From the IMG/VR virus record IMGVR_UViG_3300010158_000149, positions 1-40,063 of that record: DNA of 40,063 nucleotides; one strand, 5' to 3'. Made by a program: the position numbers and the translations under genes. Positions within the stretch are counted from its first letter, which is position 1; every line of letters starts with the position of its first letter. The notes beneath the pieces are model-generated. The model was not told where the DNA came from and searched no databases. It saw nothing but the letters and a program-made list of their open reading frames with translations. The DNA is from a virus. This document shows, in pieces, positions 32,974-40,063 of this stretch.

Positions 32974-34227
32974 ATGGCATATACAATTGTAAAAACTAAT
33001 GGTCAAGTATTAACGACCATTGCTGACGGAACTATTAATACTAATAGCACCTCATTAGCATTACCTGGCAGGAACTATGCCGGTTACGGACAATATTTAG
33101 ACACAAACTTTGTTCATGTGTTGGAAAGTTTTGCTAATACTAGTCCTCCTGCTAATCCGCTACAGGGTCAATTGTGGTTCAATACCAATGCTAACACATT
33201 ATGCGTTTGCCCAGCAGATGGCACCACAACAGCAAGTTCATGGATTACTCTAGCACAATCAGGAAGTGGCGGAACTACAACGTTTGGAACAGTAACTGTC
33301 ACCGGTAGTCTTACTGCTAATAATATCACTGCTACTAATAATTCAAACGCCGATGTTATAACAACTAGAATGTTGACAGTTAATGCAAATGCTAACATCA
33401 CTAACGCATTCATCACAACTGCCAACGTTACTACATTTAATACTCAAGTTATCTCAACTGGATCACAAAGCACAACTGGTGTTCAAACAGGTGTTTGGAC
33501 ACAAAACGGAGCAGGAACTGCTAACGGTATTGCTGGTACTAGTATGTGGGTTACCGGTGGTAATCTTGTAATTTCTGGCGGCGGCTCAATTGGATTGAAA
33601 CTCAATCCAAACTATTTCTATGATTTAACTGGTAATGTTATTAGTTTTGCAGGTAGTTATAATAACGGTAATGTATCAGAATACTTATCCAACGCAAGTG
33701 TATCTGGTGGACGTTTTGCAGGAGCAATTTTCCCTGCTAGTGTAACAACAGGTAACATCACAACAGGCGGATCTGGTACAGGTGGGCAAATTACTGGTAC
33801 ATGGACATTAACTGCTAATTCTAGATTAAATGCTACTTATGCTGACTTGGCAGAACGTTTTGAAGCAGATGCTTACTACGATGCAGGTACAGTTGTTGAA
33901 TTAGGCGGAGAAAAAGAAATCACTAGTTCCAAATATGAATTAAGTGAAGATATATTTGGTGTCATCTCTGATACTGCTGCTTACTTAATGAATTCAGGCG
34001 CAGGTGATAATACAACTCACCCGCCGGTAGCTATGACAGGACGTGTTCAAGTTAAAGCAACCGGTGTAGTTAAAAAGGGTGATCGTTTAGTCAGCGCAGG
34101 TAACGGTATAGCACGAGCAGCACAACACGGCGAGGCAACTGCTTTCAATGTCATTGGACGAGCATTAGAAAACAAAACAACTAATAATATTGGAACAGTT
34201 TTAGCAATTGTTACGGTATCTAAATAA
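32974..34227 (+). CDS. Tail fibre-like protein with a C-terminal Peptidase_G2-like domain
   Basis: A 417-residue protein. The N-terminal ~75 residues (MAYTIVKTNGQVLTTIADGT, then YGQYLDTNFVHVLESFA and PLQGQLWFN) form a head found on many fibre-like proteins of T4-like aquatic phages, probably the virion-attachment end. The middle (about 100-280) is a Thr/Asn/Gly-rich beta stalk. From about residue 288 a compact domain begins with YADLAERFEADAYYDAGTVV and contains GVISDTAAYLMNSG, HPPVAMTGRVQVKATG, VKKGDRLVS and IGRALE. This resembles C-terminal Peptidase_G2-type (intramolecular chaperone) domains of phage appendages, which can fold trimers and then cleave; self-cleavage here is unproven. It sits behind a good promoter and GGAG. 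Confidence 0.65.
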   Translation: MAYTIVKTNGQVLTTIADGTINTNSTSLALPGRNYAGYGQYLDTNFVHVLESFANTSPPANPLQGQLWFNTNANTLCVCPADGTTTASSWITLAQSGSGGTTTFGTVTVTGSLTANNITATNNSNADVITTRMLTVNANANITNAFITTANVTTFNTQVISTGSQSTTGVQTGVWTQNGAGTANGIAGTSMWVTGGNLVISGGGSIGLKLNPNYFYDLTGNVISFAGSYNNGNVSEYLSNASVSGGRFAGAIFPASVTTGNITTGGSGTGGQITGTWTLTANSRLNATYADLAERFEADAYYDAGTVVELGGEKEITSSKYELSEDIFGVISDTAAYLMNSGAGDNTTHPPVAMTGRVQVKATGVVKKGDRLVSAGNGIARAAQHGEATAFNVIGRALENKTTNNIGTVLAIVTVSK

Positions 34228-34236
34228 GGATTAAAA

Positions 34237-35196
34237 ATGGCAAATTACGGCGTCGGCAATACAATACTAGCAACGGATTTTAACTCACTAGTAGGTACTA
34301 ATCCAAATACTACTTCTGGTACATTAAACACAGTGTGGTCTACTGGTGGAACAACTGCGGGATATGGACAAACTGCTGTACCAACTGTATCAGCTGGAAA
34401 TTTAGTCTATGCTGCAGATTGGGCTAACTTAATCAATAAAACAGCAAACGCAAACTTACATCAAGGTACTTCAATAACGGGTGTTACTGCTCCGCCAGCA
34501 GGGAACACAATTCAATATAATGCTAATATACCCACTAACTTAACATCAATTTATACAGGTAGATTAAACGCAGCAAGCCAGGGTAGTACAACAGCTAACA
34601 CAGTAACTACAGCAAGTACATGGAGTAACATAGCAACATTTACACATACTGTATCTTTTGCTAATGGTGACGCAGCAAGATATTTCTTTAACGCAGGTGG
34701 ACAATTAAAAGTAACTTGTAGTCACCCAAACACAGCAGCTGGTATCAATTTACTATTAAATGGTTTGGCATCTAACGTGGGAACATTAGTTACTAGCGCC
34801 CCGTCATCCGGCACAATAACAATTATATCTCCTACTACTTATACTGGGTTTCAAAAGGTAGGCGGCGGTGGCAGTGCTCCTAGTCCATATCTTACTAATA
34901 CTGGATACTATGCGCTGACTACTTCAAATGCTACTGTGTTTTCACAGGTAGCAGGAGGCGGAACAGCATATTTGAATACGTTTATTAGTCTTACTACTAA
35001 AAGTAGTGGAACCCAAGGATCAAACGGAGACGTTGGTAATGTAATTACATTATACACCGTCTGGGATGAAGTTCCAAACAACTTAACAGTGGGTACAGGT
35101 TCAACTGTTACTGTAACTGCCCAAGCCCCAGAAACAACATATTTGGCTAATACTTGGGGAACAATTACTATTGCTGGATCAGTCGTAGTAGCATAA
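34237..35196 (+). CDS. Fibre-like virion structural protein
   Basis: A 319-residue protein with AAGGA seven bases before its ATG. Opening MANYGVGNTILATDFNSLVG, then YGQTAVPTVSAGNLVYAADW, marks an attachment-like N-terminal domain. The rest is Thr/Ser/Asn/Gly-rich beta sequence with a shared aromatic core (GDAARYFFNAGGQLKVTCSH; ITLYTVWDEVPNNLTVG) and a strand at the C-terminus (TITIAGSVVV). The composition matches a trimeric fibre or tip protein. Similar genes accompany fibre genes in T4-like aquatic phages, usually as unspecified structural proteins. A receptor-binding role is plausible but not shown. Confidence 0.6.
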   Translation: MANYGVGNTILATDFNSLVGTNPNTTSGTLNTVWSTGGTTAGYGQTAVPTVSAGNLVYAADWANLINKTANANLHQGTSITGVTAPPAGNTIQYNANIPTNLTSIYTGRLNAASQGSTTANTVTTASTWSNIATFTHTVSFANGDAARYFFNAGGQLKVTCSHPNTAAGINLLLNGLASNVGTLVTSAPSSGTITIISPTTYTGFQKVGGGGSAPSPYLTNTGYYALTTSNATVFSQVAGGGTAYLNTFISLTTKSSGTQGSNGDVGNVITLYTVWDEVPNNLTVGTGSTVTVTAQAPETTYLANTWGTITIAGSVVVA

Positions 35197-35206
35197 TTTT
35201 TTATCA

Positions 35207-35254
35207 TCTTTGTATCCATCTAAATACTCATAGGAGTACACATGGATACAAAGA
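35207..35254 (+). promoter_or_regulatory. Two-tier hairpin enclosing the ribosome-binding site and start codon
   Basis: Bases 35207-35219 pair perfectly with 35242-35254 (13 bp; CTTTGTATCCAT against ATGGATACAAAG plus one pair), so the ATG at 35242 is in the 3' arm. Inside the 22-nt loop, TACTC (35225-35229) pairs with GAGTA (35234-35238), covering most of the AGGAG Shine-Dalgarno (35232-35236). No U-tract follows, so it is not a terminator. Read-through RNA should hide the start; RNA begun inside the loop would not. Confidence 0.8.
35219..35226 (+). promoter_or_regulatory. Possible variant late promoter inside the hairpin loop
   Basis: TCTAAATA differs from NATAAATA at one position and lies 16 nt before the ATG, the spacing seen upstream of gp25 and gp6. 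Transcripts starting a few bases downstream would lack the hairpin's 5' arm. The one-base mismatch keeps this tentative. Confidence 0.3.
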
Positions 35255-35547
35255 CAATAATTGCCGAAGCTAGAGCCCGCTTCAATCATAACTCAGCCAA
35301 AGCATATCTAAAAGACAAATATGACAGCAAATTTATCATTGCTGATCAAGGTGGACTTTGGCGCGCAAAATTAGAAATTATTAATTTCTTAACTAACTCA
35401 ACAGAAGAACATGTTATCTTAATGGATAACTTTGATAATCCTGTTAAAGTAGATAGAATCTCATTGCTAGACAAACTAAGCACCACTTATCATACCGTTA
35501 TGGAAGAATGGTATAGTGAATGGGTAGAACTAGAGAAGAAAAGATGA
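35242..35547 (+). CDS. Conserved hypothetical protein, first gene of the modification cassette
   Basis: A 101-residue, charged, mostly helical protein: MDTKTIIAEARARFNHNSAK at the start, a central strand pair (KFIIADQGGLWRAKLEII; HVILMDNFDNPVKVDR), and a helical, Trp-rich end (MEEWYSEWVELEKKR). I recall relatives in T4-like aquatic phages near fibre genes but no known function. There is no signal peptide or membrane segment. It has a strong AGGAG, but both this and the ATG are inside the hairpin at 35207-35254, so translation is probably controlled. Its stop overlaps the next ATG (ATGA), coupling the glycosyltransferase to it. Control of this start may therefore affect the genes behind it. 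Confidence 0.7.
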   Translation: MDTKTIIAEARARFNHNSAKAYLKDKYDSKFIIADQGGLWRAKLEIINFLTNSTEEHVILMDNFDNPVKVDRISLLDKLSTTYHTVMEEWYSEWVELEKKR

Positions 35548-36350
35548 GTAAAGGCGCATTGTTATTTGCGTTTAACTCGCCCAAATTCAATTACTATACA
35601 ATGGCTGTGGCGACAGCTAAACGTATTAATCATTTCTTAAACTTGCCTGTTACCATAGTTACGGATGAGGACTCGATTCCTTCATCTATTGATTACAAAT
35701 TTGATAACACTATCAAAGTAATAGCAGATAAATCAAACACAAGAGATTGGGGAATGTGGATCAATAAAGGGAGATATCAAGCATATGAACTTAGTCCATA
35801 TGACGAAACACTTTTGTTGGACACCGATTATATGGTTAATTCGGATAAGTTATTAACAACATTTGATTTACCAACAGACTTTTGCTGCCATGATAGAACT
35901 AGTTACTTGATGCAACCAACTATGTCACAGGAAGTGTTAAGTGTGTATAGCGTTAATACATTGTGGGCTACTGTCATTAACTTTAAAAAAACAAAAAGAG
36001 CAAAATCTATATTTGAATGTTTAAAAATGGTTCAAAACAATTTTCAACATTATGGAAATATTCACGGCTTTATTGACTCAACGTTCCGTAATGATTATGG
36101 ATTAACAATAGCTACAAGAATAACAAACGGACATACAACCCCAATTAATGATTATATCCCATGGAATTTATTACATGCCGGAACAAACACTAAAGTATAT
36201 AGAAACAATGACAATGAGTTTAATACAGAATATACTGTAATGTTTGACCACTGGAATAGAGGTAAGATTCGTAAAGAATATATGACAATAAAAGATACTG
36301 ATTTTCATATGATGTTTAAAGATAACTTTATGGAGCTAATACGTGAATAA
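35544..36350 (+). CDS. GT-A-like glycosyltransferase, paralogue 1
   Basis: A 268-residue protein. I chose the ATG at 35544 because it overlaps the preceding TGA (ATGA) and gives MSKGALLFAF as the first strand; an upstream in-frame start would only add residues from the previous gene. The N-terminal half looks like a nucleotide-sugar-binding Rossmann-type fold: PVTIVTDED (about 35-43), then LSPYDETLLLDTDYMV with a DTD at 93-95, the place of the metal-binding DxD. The C-terminal half has conserved aromatic and His residues (IPWNLLHAG, VMFDHWNRGK). Donor and acceptor are unknown. The next gene has the same layout, so the two look like a tandem duplication. Confidence 0.6.
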   Translation: MSKGALLFAFNSPKFNYYTMAVATAKRINHFLNLPVTIVTDEDSIPSSIDYKFDNTIKVIADKSNTRDWGMWINKGRYQAYELSPYDETLLLDTDYMVNSDKLLTTFDLPTDFCCHDRTSYLMQPTMSQEVLSVYSVNTLWATVINFKKTKRAKSIFECLKMVQNNFQHYGNIHGFIDSTFRNDYGLTIATRITNGHTTPINDYIPWNLLHAGTNTKVYRNNDNEFNTEYTVMFDHWNRGKIRKEYMTIKDTDFHMMFKDNFMELIRE

Positions 36351-37131
36351 AGGTTTTGTAATAATGGCTCAGAATACTGAGAAAACAAATTATACTAATT
36401 GTGCTGAAAAACTAGCAATGAGTATCAAACGAGTTATGCCCTCAGCTAGTGTTTCTATTGTAACTAATGATCGTTGTGATTGGTCTGTGTTTGATCATGT
36501 CATTGATTTACCACACGGTGACTTAGCCAAGAACAGTGATTGGAAACTAATTAATGATTGGCAAGTATATGAAGCAAGCCCATATGATTACACAATCAAA
36601 TTAGAAGCCGATATGTATATCCCACGTAACATAGATCATTGGTGGGATGTGTTAAAAGAACGAGATGTAGTTATTTCTAGTACTATTAGAAATGTTAAAC
36701 AAGAAATTTCAGATGTAAGAGTATATCGCAGGTTCATTGACGATAATAACTTGCCTGATGTGTACAATGCTATAACTTATTTTAAAAAATCAGATACTGC
36801 TAAAAAATTCTTTGAGTTAGTTAAAGAAATTTTTAATAATTGGGAAGAATATAAGAGAATATTAAAATGTAATCCAGCTGAGATAGCAACAACTGACTGG
36901 GTTTATTCCCTAGCTTCTCATATACTTGGAATAGAAAAAACCACGCTACCCACATTCACTGAAATGAGTATGATACATATGAAACAGTTTATAAACAATC
37001 ATCCTACTGAAAATTGGACTGATACGTTTATATATGAATGTCTACCTGATCAGATACGAATACAAACAATTCCGCAATTGTATCCGCTACACTATCATGT
37101 AAAGAATTTTTGTGATAAAATAATTGTATGA
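36343..37131 (+). CDS. GT-A-like glycosyltransferase, paralogue 2
   Basis: A 262-residue protein starting with GTG and overlapping the previous gene by 8 nt. GTG is favoured over the ATG at 36364 because it restores the first strand (NKGFVIMAQNTEKTNYTNCA), which aligns with the start of paralogue 1. SVSIVTNDR and ASPYDYTIKLEADMYIPRN align with its PVTIVTDED and SPYDETLLLDTDYMV. The DxD is replaced by EAD (88-90), so metal binding may be altered. The C-terminal half keeps aromatic and His residues (TEMSMIHMKQF; YPLHYHVKNF). A sugar transfer next to that of paralogue 1 is a reasonable guess. It is coupled to the next gene by ATGA. Confidence 0.55.
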   Translation: MNKGFVIMAQNTEKTNYTNCAEKLAMSIKRVMPSASVSIVTNDRCDWSVFDHVIDLPHGDLAKNSDWKLINDWQVYEASPYDYTIKLEADMYIPRNIDHWWDVLKERDVVISSTIRNVKQEISDVRVYRRFIDDNNLPDVYNAITYFKKSDTAKKFFELVKEIFNNWEEYKRILKCNPAEIATTDWVYSLASHILGIEKTTLPTFTEMSMIHMKQFINNHPTENWTDTFIYECLPDQIRIQTIPQLYPLHYHVKNFCDKIIV

Positions 37132-37472
37132 GTGAACAAGAAGATGTAATTATTCTTTGGGGAGCACCCAAAGCCGAGAAGCCTGAATTCAGATTATACT
37201 ACGATGAGAATGGAAAAGTTCTTTCTTATTGTGGTGACAGGTCTATGCCGGGAGACAACTATATTGTAATTGACGCACAAACGTTTGCCGAAGGAAGACA
37301 TGACCTACAAATCATCGACGGTAAAATTTCAAAAGCACAACCTAATCAAGTTGTATATAAATTGATGCCTAACTCTAGGGAAGGGGTCACATGTCATCCA
37401 GAAGATATTAGCATTATAGTGAATGATACTGAAGAAAACATTAAATGGAAGCTAAACATATATGAACTCTGA
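37128..37472 (+). CDS. Small hypothetical protein of T4-like phages
   Basis: A 114-residue beta-rich protein starting in an ATGA overlap. The readable pattern is PEFRLYYDENGKVLSYCGD (about 19-37), DNYIVIDAQTFAEGRHDLQI and IDGKISK, then a C-terminal strand with the last residues KWKLNIYEL. I recall small proteins with this F-R-L-Y-Y-D-E-x-G-K-V and V-I-D-x-x-T-F order in many T4-like aquatic phages, but no function. It overlaps the next gene by 11 nt. No catalytic or membrane feature is visible. In this context it might be an accessory factor, or a peptide acted on by the radical SAM protein; that is speculation. Confidence 0.6.
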   Translation: MSEQEDVIILWGAPKAEKPEFRLYYDENGKVLSYCGDRSMPGDNYIVIDAQTFAEGRHDLQIIDGKISKAQPNQVVYKLMPNSREGVTCHPEDISIIVNDTEENIKWKLNIYEL

Positions 37473-38412
37473 TATAGTAGATGTAGCTGATTTAGATTGT
37501 ATCTATCTAAGTTATGATGAGCCACAGAAAGAAGAATTCTGGCTTAAGATAAAGAACATGGTGCCATGGGCCAAGCGTGTTGATAGTGTTAAGGGAAGTG
37601 ATGCGGCACACAAAGCAGCGGGAGAAGCTAGCGACACAGAACGATTCATTCTAATTGATGGCGATAATATGCCAGATGAAAGTTTCTTTAACATTCAATT
37701 GGACTTTACTGATAAGACCCCTGAATTCAAACTAGCACAGTTTCGTTGGAAAGCAGTTAACAGTATCAACGGATTACGTTATGGTAACGGTGGTATGAGT
37801 AGCTGGACTAAAACATACGTGCGTGATATGAAAACTCATGAAAATCAAAAAGAGGGTGATGTTTCACGTATTGCTGATTTCTGTATGGACAGTAAAGATA
37901 ATTTATACTGGGCAATGCATGACTGCTATTCTACTACTTATCCTAATTATACTCCGTTTCAAGCGTGGCGTGCTGGATTCCGTGAAGGAGTAAAAATGGT
38001 GCTTGATAAAGGAGCAAGACCTGATATCGATACCTTCAAAGAAACTGTTGCTAGTCGCAACCTAAATAACTTAACTATTTGGCACAATGTAGGAAGTGAT
38101 GTTGAGAATGGAATGTGGGCTATATATGGTGCTAGACTTGGCACATATATGACTATGCTAACTGATTGGGACCATGCAAACGTACAATGGTTTGATAACT
38201 ATATAGTATTGTGGGAAGAACAAGAATATAGAGATCCAGAACGTGAAGCGACACTATTAGGTGCCGCATTAAGTGATAAACTTGGGTTACCTATGTGTAC
38301 ACTAGGAAAAGAACAAAGCAAGTTCTTCAAGCGTCATTATAACGCCGATAAATATAACATCGGCCCATTAGTAACAGAAATGGACGTAATAAGAAAAGTT
38401 GAAGGCTGGTAA
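37462..38412 (+). CDS. Glycosyltransferase-like protein with a DGD motif
   Basis: A 316-residue protein starting 11 nt before the previous stop. The N-terminus (CIYLSYDEPQKEEFW, then KRVDSVKGSDAAHKAAGE) leads to RFILIDGDNMPDESF, where D66-G67-D68 occupies the DxD position of a GT-A fold. NSINGLRYGNGGMSSW and FQAWRAGFREGVKM follow. I recall this motif set in a widespread, uncharacterised phage family (SYDEP, VKG, DGDN, NGLxYGNGG, AWRAGFREG). The order supports a nucleotide-diphosphosugar transferase-like fold, but no activity is known to me. It is not close to the two preceding glycosyltransferases. Its stop overlaps the radical SAM start (TAATG). Confidence 0.6.
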   Translation: MNSDIVDVADLDCIYLSYDEPQKEEFWLKIKNMVPWAKRVDSVKGSDAAHKAAGEASDTERFILIDGDNMPDESFFNIQLDFTDKTPEFKLAQFRWKAVNSINGLRYGNGGMSSWTKTYVRDMKTHENQKEGDVSRIADFCMDSKDNLYWAMHDCYSTTYPNYTPFQAWRAGFREGVKMVLDKGARPDIDTFKETVASRNLNNLTIWHNVGSDVENGMWAIYGARLGTYMTMLTDWDHANVQWFDNYIVLWEEQEYRDPEREATLLGAALSDKLGLPMCTLGKEQSKFFKRHYNADKYNIGPLVTEMDVIRKVEGW

Positions 38413-39365
38413 TGGAACAAAAATATATTAAATTAGAACACTTAAACCCTGATCACAAAAATTGGTTTGTAGTTAATTGGTGCTTGGGAAATACTTGTAA
38501 TTTCGCTTGCTCATACTGCCCTTCACATTTACATGATGGCTCTATCAAATGGCCAACTGTAGAAACTATCAAAAAATTTATTCTTAAGATAAAGAACCAT
38601 TACTCTGATAAGAATCTATACTTTGAATTCACAGGCGGTGAAGTTACTATGTATAGACATTTTACGGAAATATGTCAATACTGTACAGATTTGGGAATTA
38701 AAGTAGGTCTCATTTCCAATGGGTCACGTACAATCAGATACTGGGAAGATAACATGCAATACTTTGACCATGTATGTTTAAGTTTTCACCCTGAGTACAG
38801 TGAAGAACAACATTTTATTGATGTTGTTAAATTGCTTCATAATGATGTAAGAACTCACGTTAATATAATGATGAGTCCTGAAAAGTTTGATTTCTGCTAT
38901 GCTATAGCAAACAAGATAAAAAACATTGGTAATATCTCAATGGCATTACAACCATTAATATATGATTTTGGAGATACGTTGTATGATTACAATGATTTTC
39001 AAAAGAAAATATTTGACAAGCAGCACGAACTAATTGTTAAGCACATTAAGTACACCAAGTCTTTTGATTACTACAGGGGAGCAATGAGTAAAGTATATGC
39101 TGACGGAACAACTGAACCATCTAGCGCACATAGATTTATTAATGAAAAAACAAATGATTGGTCTGGTTGGAAATGTAATGTTGGGGTAGAGCAATTGATT
39201 GTGGATATGTATGGAACCATTCAACGCGGTTGGTGTTTAGTTGGTGGACCAATTGGTAACATAGCTGACGATGATATTGAATTCCCATCTGCTCCTATAA
39301 TTTGTAATAAAACAATGTGTCATTGTAACTTTGACATAATGAGTACAAAAGAATATAATGTTTAG
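38412..39365 (+). CDS. Radical SAM protein with C-terminal SPASM/twitch-like cysteines
   Basis: A 317-residue protein with the radical SAM cluster motif CxxxCxxC at C29, C33 and C36 (NTCNFACSYCP), preceded by an extra Cys at 24. FEFTGGEVTM (GGE at 75-77) is the SAM-binding GGE motif; KVGLISNGS and HVCLSFHPE are later barrel strands. A C-terminal set (C255, C275, C298, C303, C305) with a DMYGTIQRGWC segment fits a SPASM/twitch auxiliary cluster. Such enzymes use SAM and reduced iron-sulfur clusters to start radical chemistry, often on peptides or sugars. In this cassette, modification of a sugar or virion peptide is plausible. The start overlaps the upstream stop. Confidence 0.8.
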   Translation: MEQKYIKLEHLNPDHKNWFVVNWCLGNTCNFACSYCPSHLHDGSIKWPTVETIKKFILKIKNHYSDKNLYFEFTGGEVTMYRHFTEICQYCTDLGIKVGLISNGSRTIRYWEDNMQYFDHVCLSFHPEYSEEQHFIDVVKLLHNDVRTHVNIMMSPEKFDFCYAIANKIKNIGNISMALQPLIYDFGDTLYDYNDFQKKIFDKQHELIVKHIKYTKSFDYYRGAMSKVYADGTTEPSSAHRFINEKTNDWSGWKCNVGVEQLIVDMYGTIQRGWCLVGGPIGNIADDDIEFPSAPIICNKTMCHCNFDIMSTKEYNV

Positions 39366-40063
39366 ATATTGTGTATTATCGACCCCTAGAACCGGCAGCA
39401 CCTGGTTAAATACTGGGATTGGCCATTCTTATTGTACAATAAAAAACTACATTAATTTAAATGAATTTTTTATTCCATTTTCAAATGAATGTGCAAGATA
39501 TGAATTAAACAAAGATCAAATAATAATTAGAGTCAATGAAGATAAACCAATAGAAATGTCTGATGTTAACCAATTTATAAATGATAGGACAAATATATTA
39601 CTTTCTGGTGATAATCGTCAACCGTTGGTTTTAAAATATATGTATTGGCCATTTCGTGGTTACGAAATAGAACACCTAAAACTTCTTGAAAAAATACAAG
39701 CGCATAGAATTACTGTTGTCAATATAAACAGAGATACTTTTGATAGTACAATAAGTTATATCACCGCGGAGCTCACCGGAATTACTCATCGATGGATCAC
39801 ATCGCCTAAGGTTGAGTGGTGGAGTACAGCGGAAGGGAGAAAGCCTGCTATTACTATTCCCAACATTACTATATCGGGACAGGATTTTGAAGCAGTATAT
39901 ATACAAGCATTAATTGCAAACCAAGAAAAAGAAAAAATAACAAATTCATTAGGATGTATCACAGTTAACTATAATAGTTTGCGGGTTGACTGTGCTAAAA
40001 ATAAAATTCCATTTCAATTAATATCACATTCTAAAAAATTATATGATATTGATTATGGTAAAA
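39358..40063 (+). CDS. Sulfotransferase, 3' partial
   Basis: The frame from the ATG at 39358 (8-nt overlap with the radical SAM gene) is open to the window end; 235 residues are visible. The N-terminus YCVLSTPRTGSTWLN holds the PAPS 5'-phosphosulfate loop (S-x-P-R-T-G-S-T, residues 8-15). VVNINRDTFDSTISY, with R125 and S130, fits the 3'-phosphate site. These enzymes move sulfate from PAPS to a hydroxyl or amino group of a carbohydrate or other acceptor. No signal peptide is present, so it would act in the cytoplasm. Following three glycosyltransferase-like genes and a radical SAM gene, a glycan target is likely, though the acceptor is unknown. Confidence 0.75.
   Translation, partial: MFRYCVLSTPRTGSTWLNTGIGHSYCTIKNYINLNEFFIPFSNECARYELNKDQIIIRVNEDKPIEMSDVNQFINDRTNILLSGDNRQPLVLKYMYWPFRGYEIEHLKLLEKIQAHRITVVNINRDTFDSTISYITAELTGITHRWITSPKVEWWSTAEGRKPAITIPNITISGQDFEAVYIQALIANQEKEKITNSLGCITVNYNSLRVDCAKNKIPFQLISHSKKLYDIDYGK

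Noticed and set aside
34219-34226. Second TCTAAATA, eleven bases before the 34237 gene, like the one at 35219.
   Set aside because: It overlaps the last codons and stop of the previous gene, has one mismatch to the motif, and the gene already has a good AAGGA. Not listed as a promoter.
35197-35241. Transcription terminator after the fibre genes.
   Set aside because: The inverted repeat here extends into the next gene and has no T run behind it; start-site sequestration explains it better.
1-40063. tRNA genes, CRISPR arrays, insertion sequences, homing endonucleases or attachment sites.
   Set aside because: The intergenic gaps are all about 50 bases or less and none shows tRNA-like folding, spacer-repeat spacing or transposase motifs; repeats found are in-frame protein repeats.

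Overview
The window is a structural-gene segment of a T4-like myovirus genome, of the kind common among marine and freshwater phages. It is AT-rich and almost fully coding, and every credible gene is on the + strand. The largest gap between genes is about 50 bases. The assignment rests on four recognisable T4 baseplate families in an order typical of such phages (gp53-like, gp5-like spike, gp25-like, gp6-like). It is supported by several copies of NATAAATA, the late-promoter motif of T4-like cyanophages, just upstream of structural genes. Nothing here fixes the host: there are no photosynthesis genes, tRNAs, integrases or CRISPR arrays.

Layout. Bases 1-8635 hold the central baseplate: a gp48-like tail-tube cap (cut at its 5' end), gp53, a 991-residue hub-like protein, a lysozyme-less gp5/VgrG-type spike, two Ala/Gly-rich proteins of unknown role, and gp25. 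Bases 8688-12110 encode an enlarged gp6-like wedge protein. Bases 12139-32160, half the window, are one uninterrupted ORF of 6673 codons in the gp7 position. It looks like a mosaic of conserved tail regions, an FG-GAP-like propeller, a seven-blade Asp-box propeller, and many copies of a roughly 60-residue beta module, some of which carry a second module inside them. A 48-codon gene, a small structural protein and two fibre-like proteins follow (32175-35196).

The 3' part (35242-40063) changes character. It is a tightly coupled run of overlapping genes: a 101-residue conserved hypothetical whose start lies in a strong two-tier hairpin, two paralogous GT-A-like glycosyltransferases, a 114-residue hypothetical, a third glycosyltransferase-like protein with a DGD motif, a radical SAM protein with C-terminal SPASM/twitch-like cysteines, and a PAPS-type sulfotransferase cut by the window end. 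I infer a surface-modification cassette that builds and decorates a glycan on the virion or the host envelope.

Most notable: the giant modular protein with nested modules, the start-codon hairpin with a possible late promoter in its loop, and the glycosyltransferase/radical SAM/sulfotransferase cassette beside the fibre genes.
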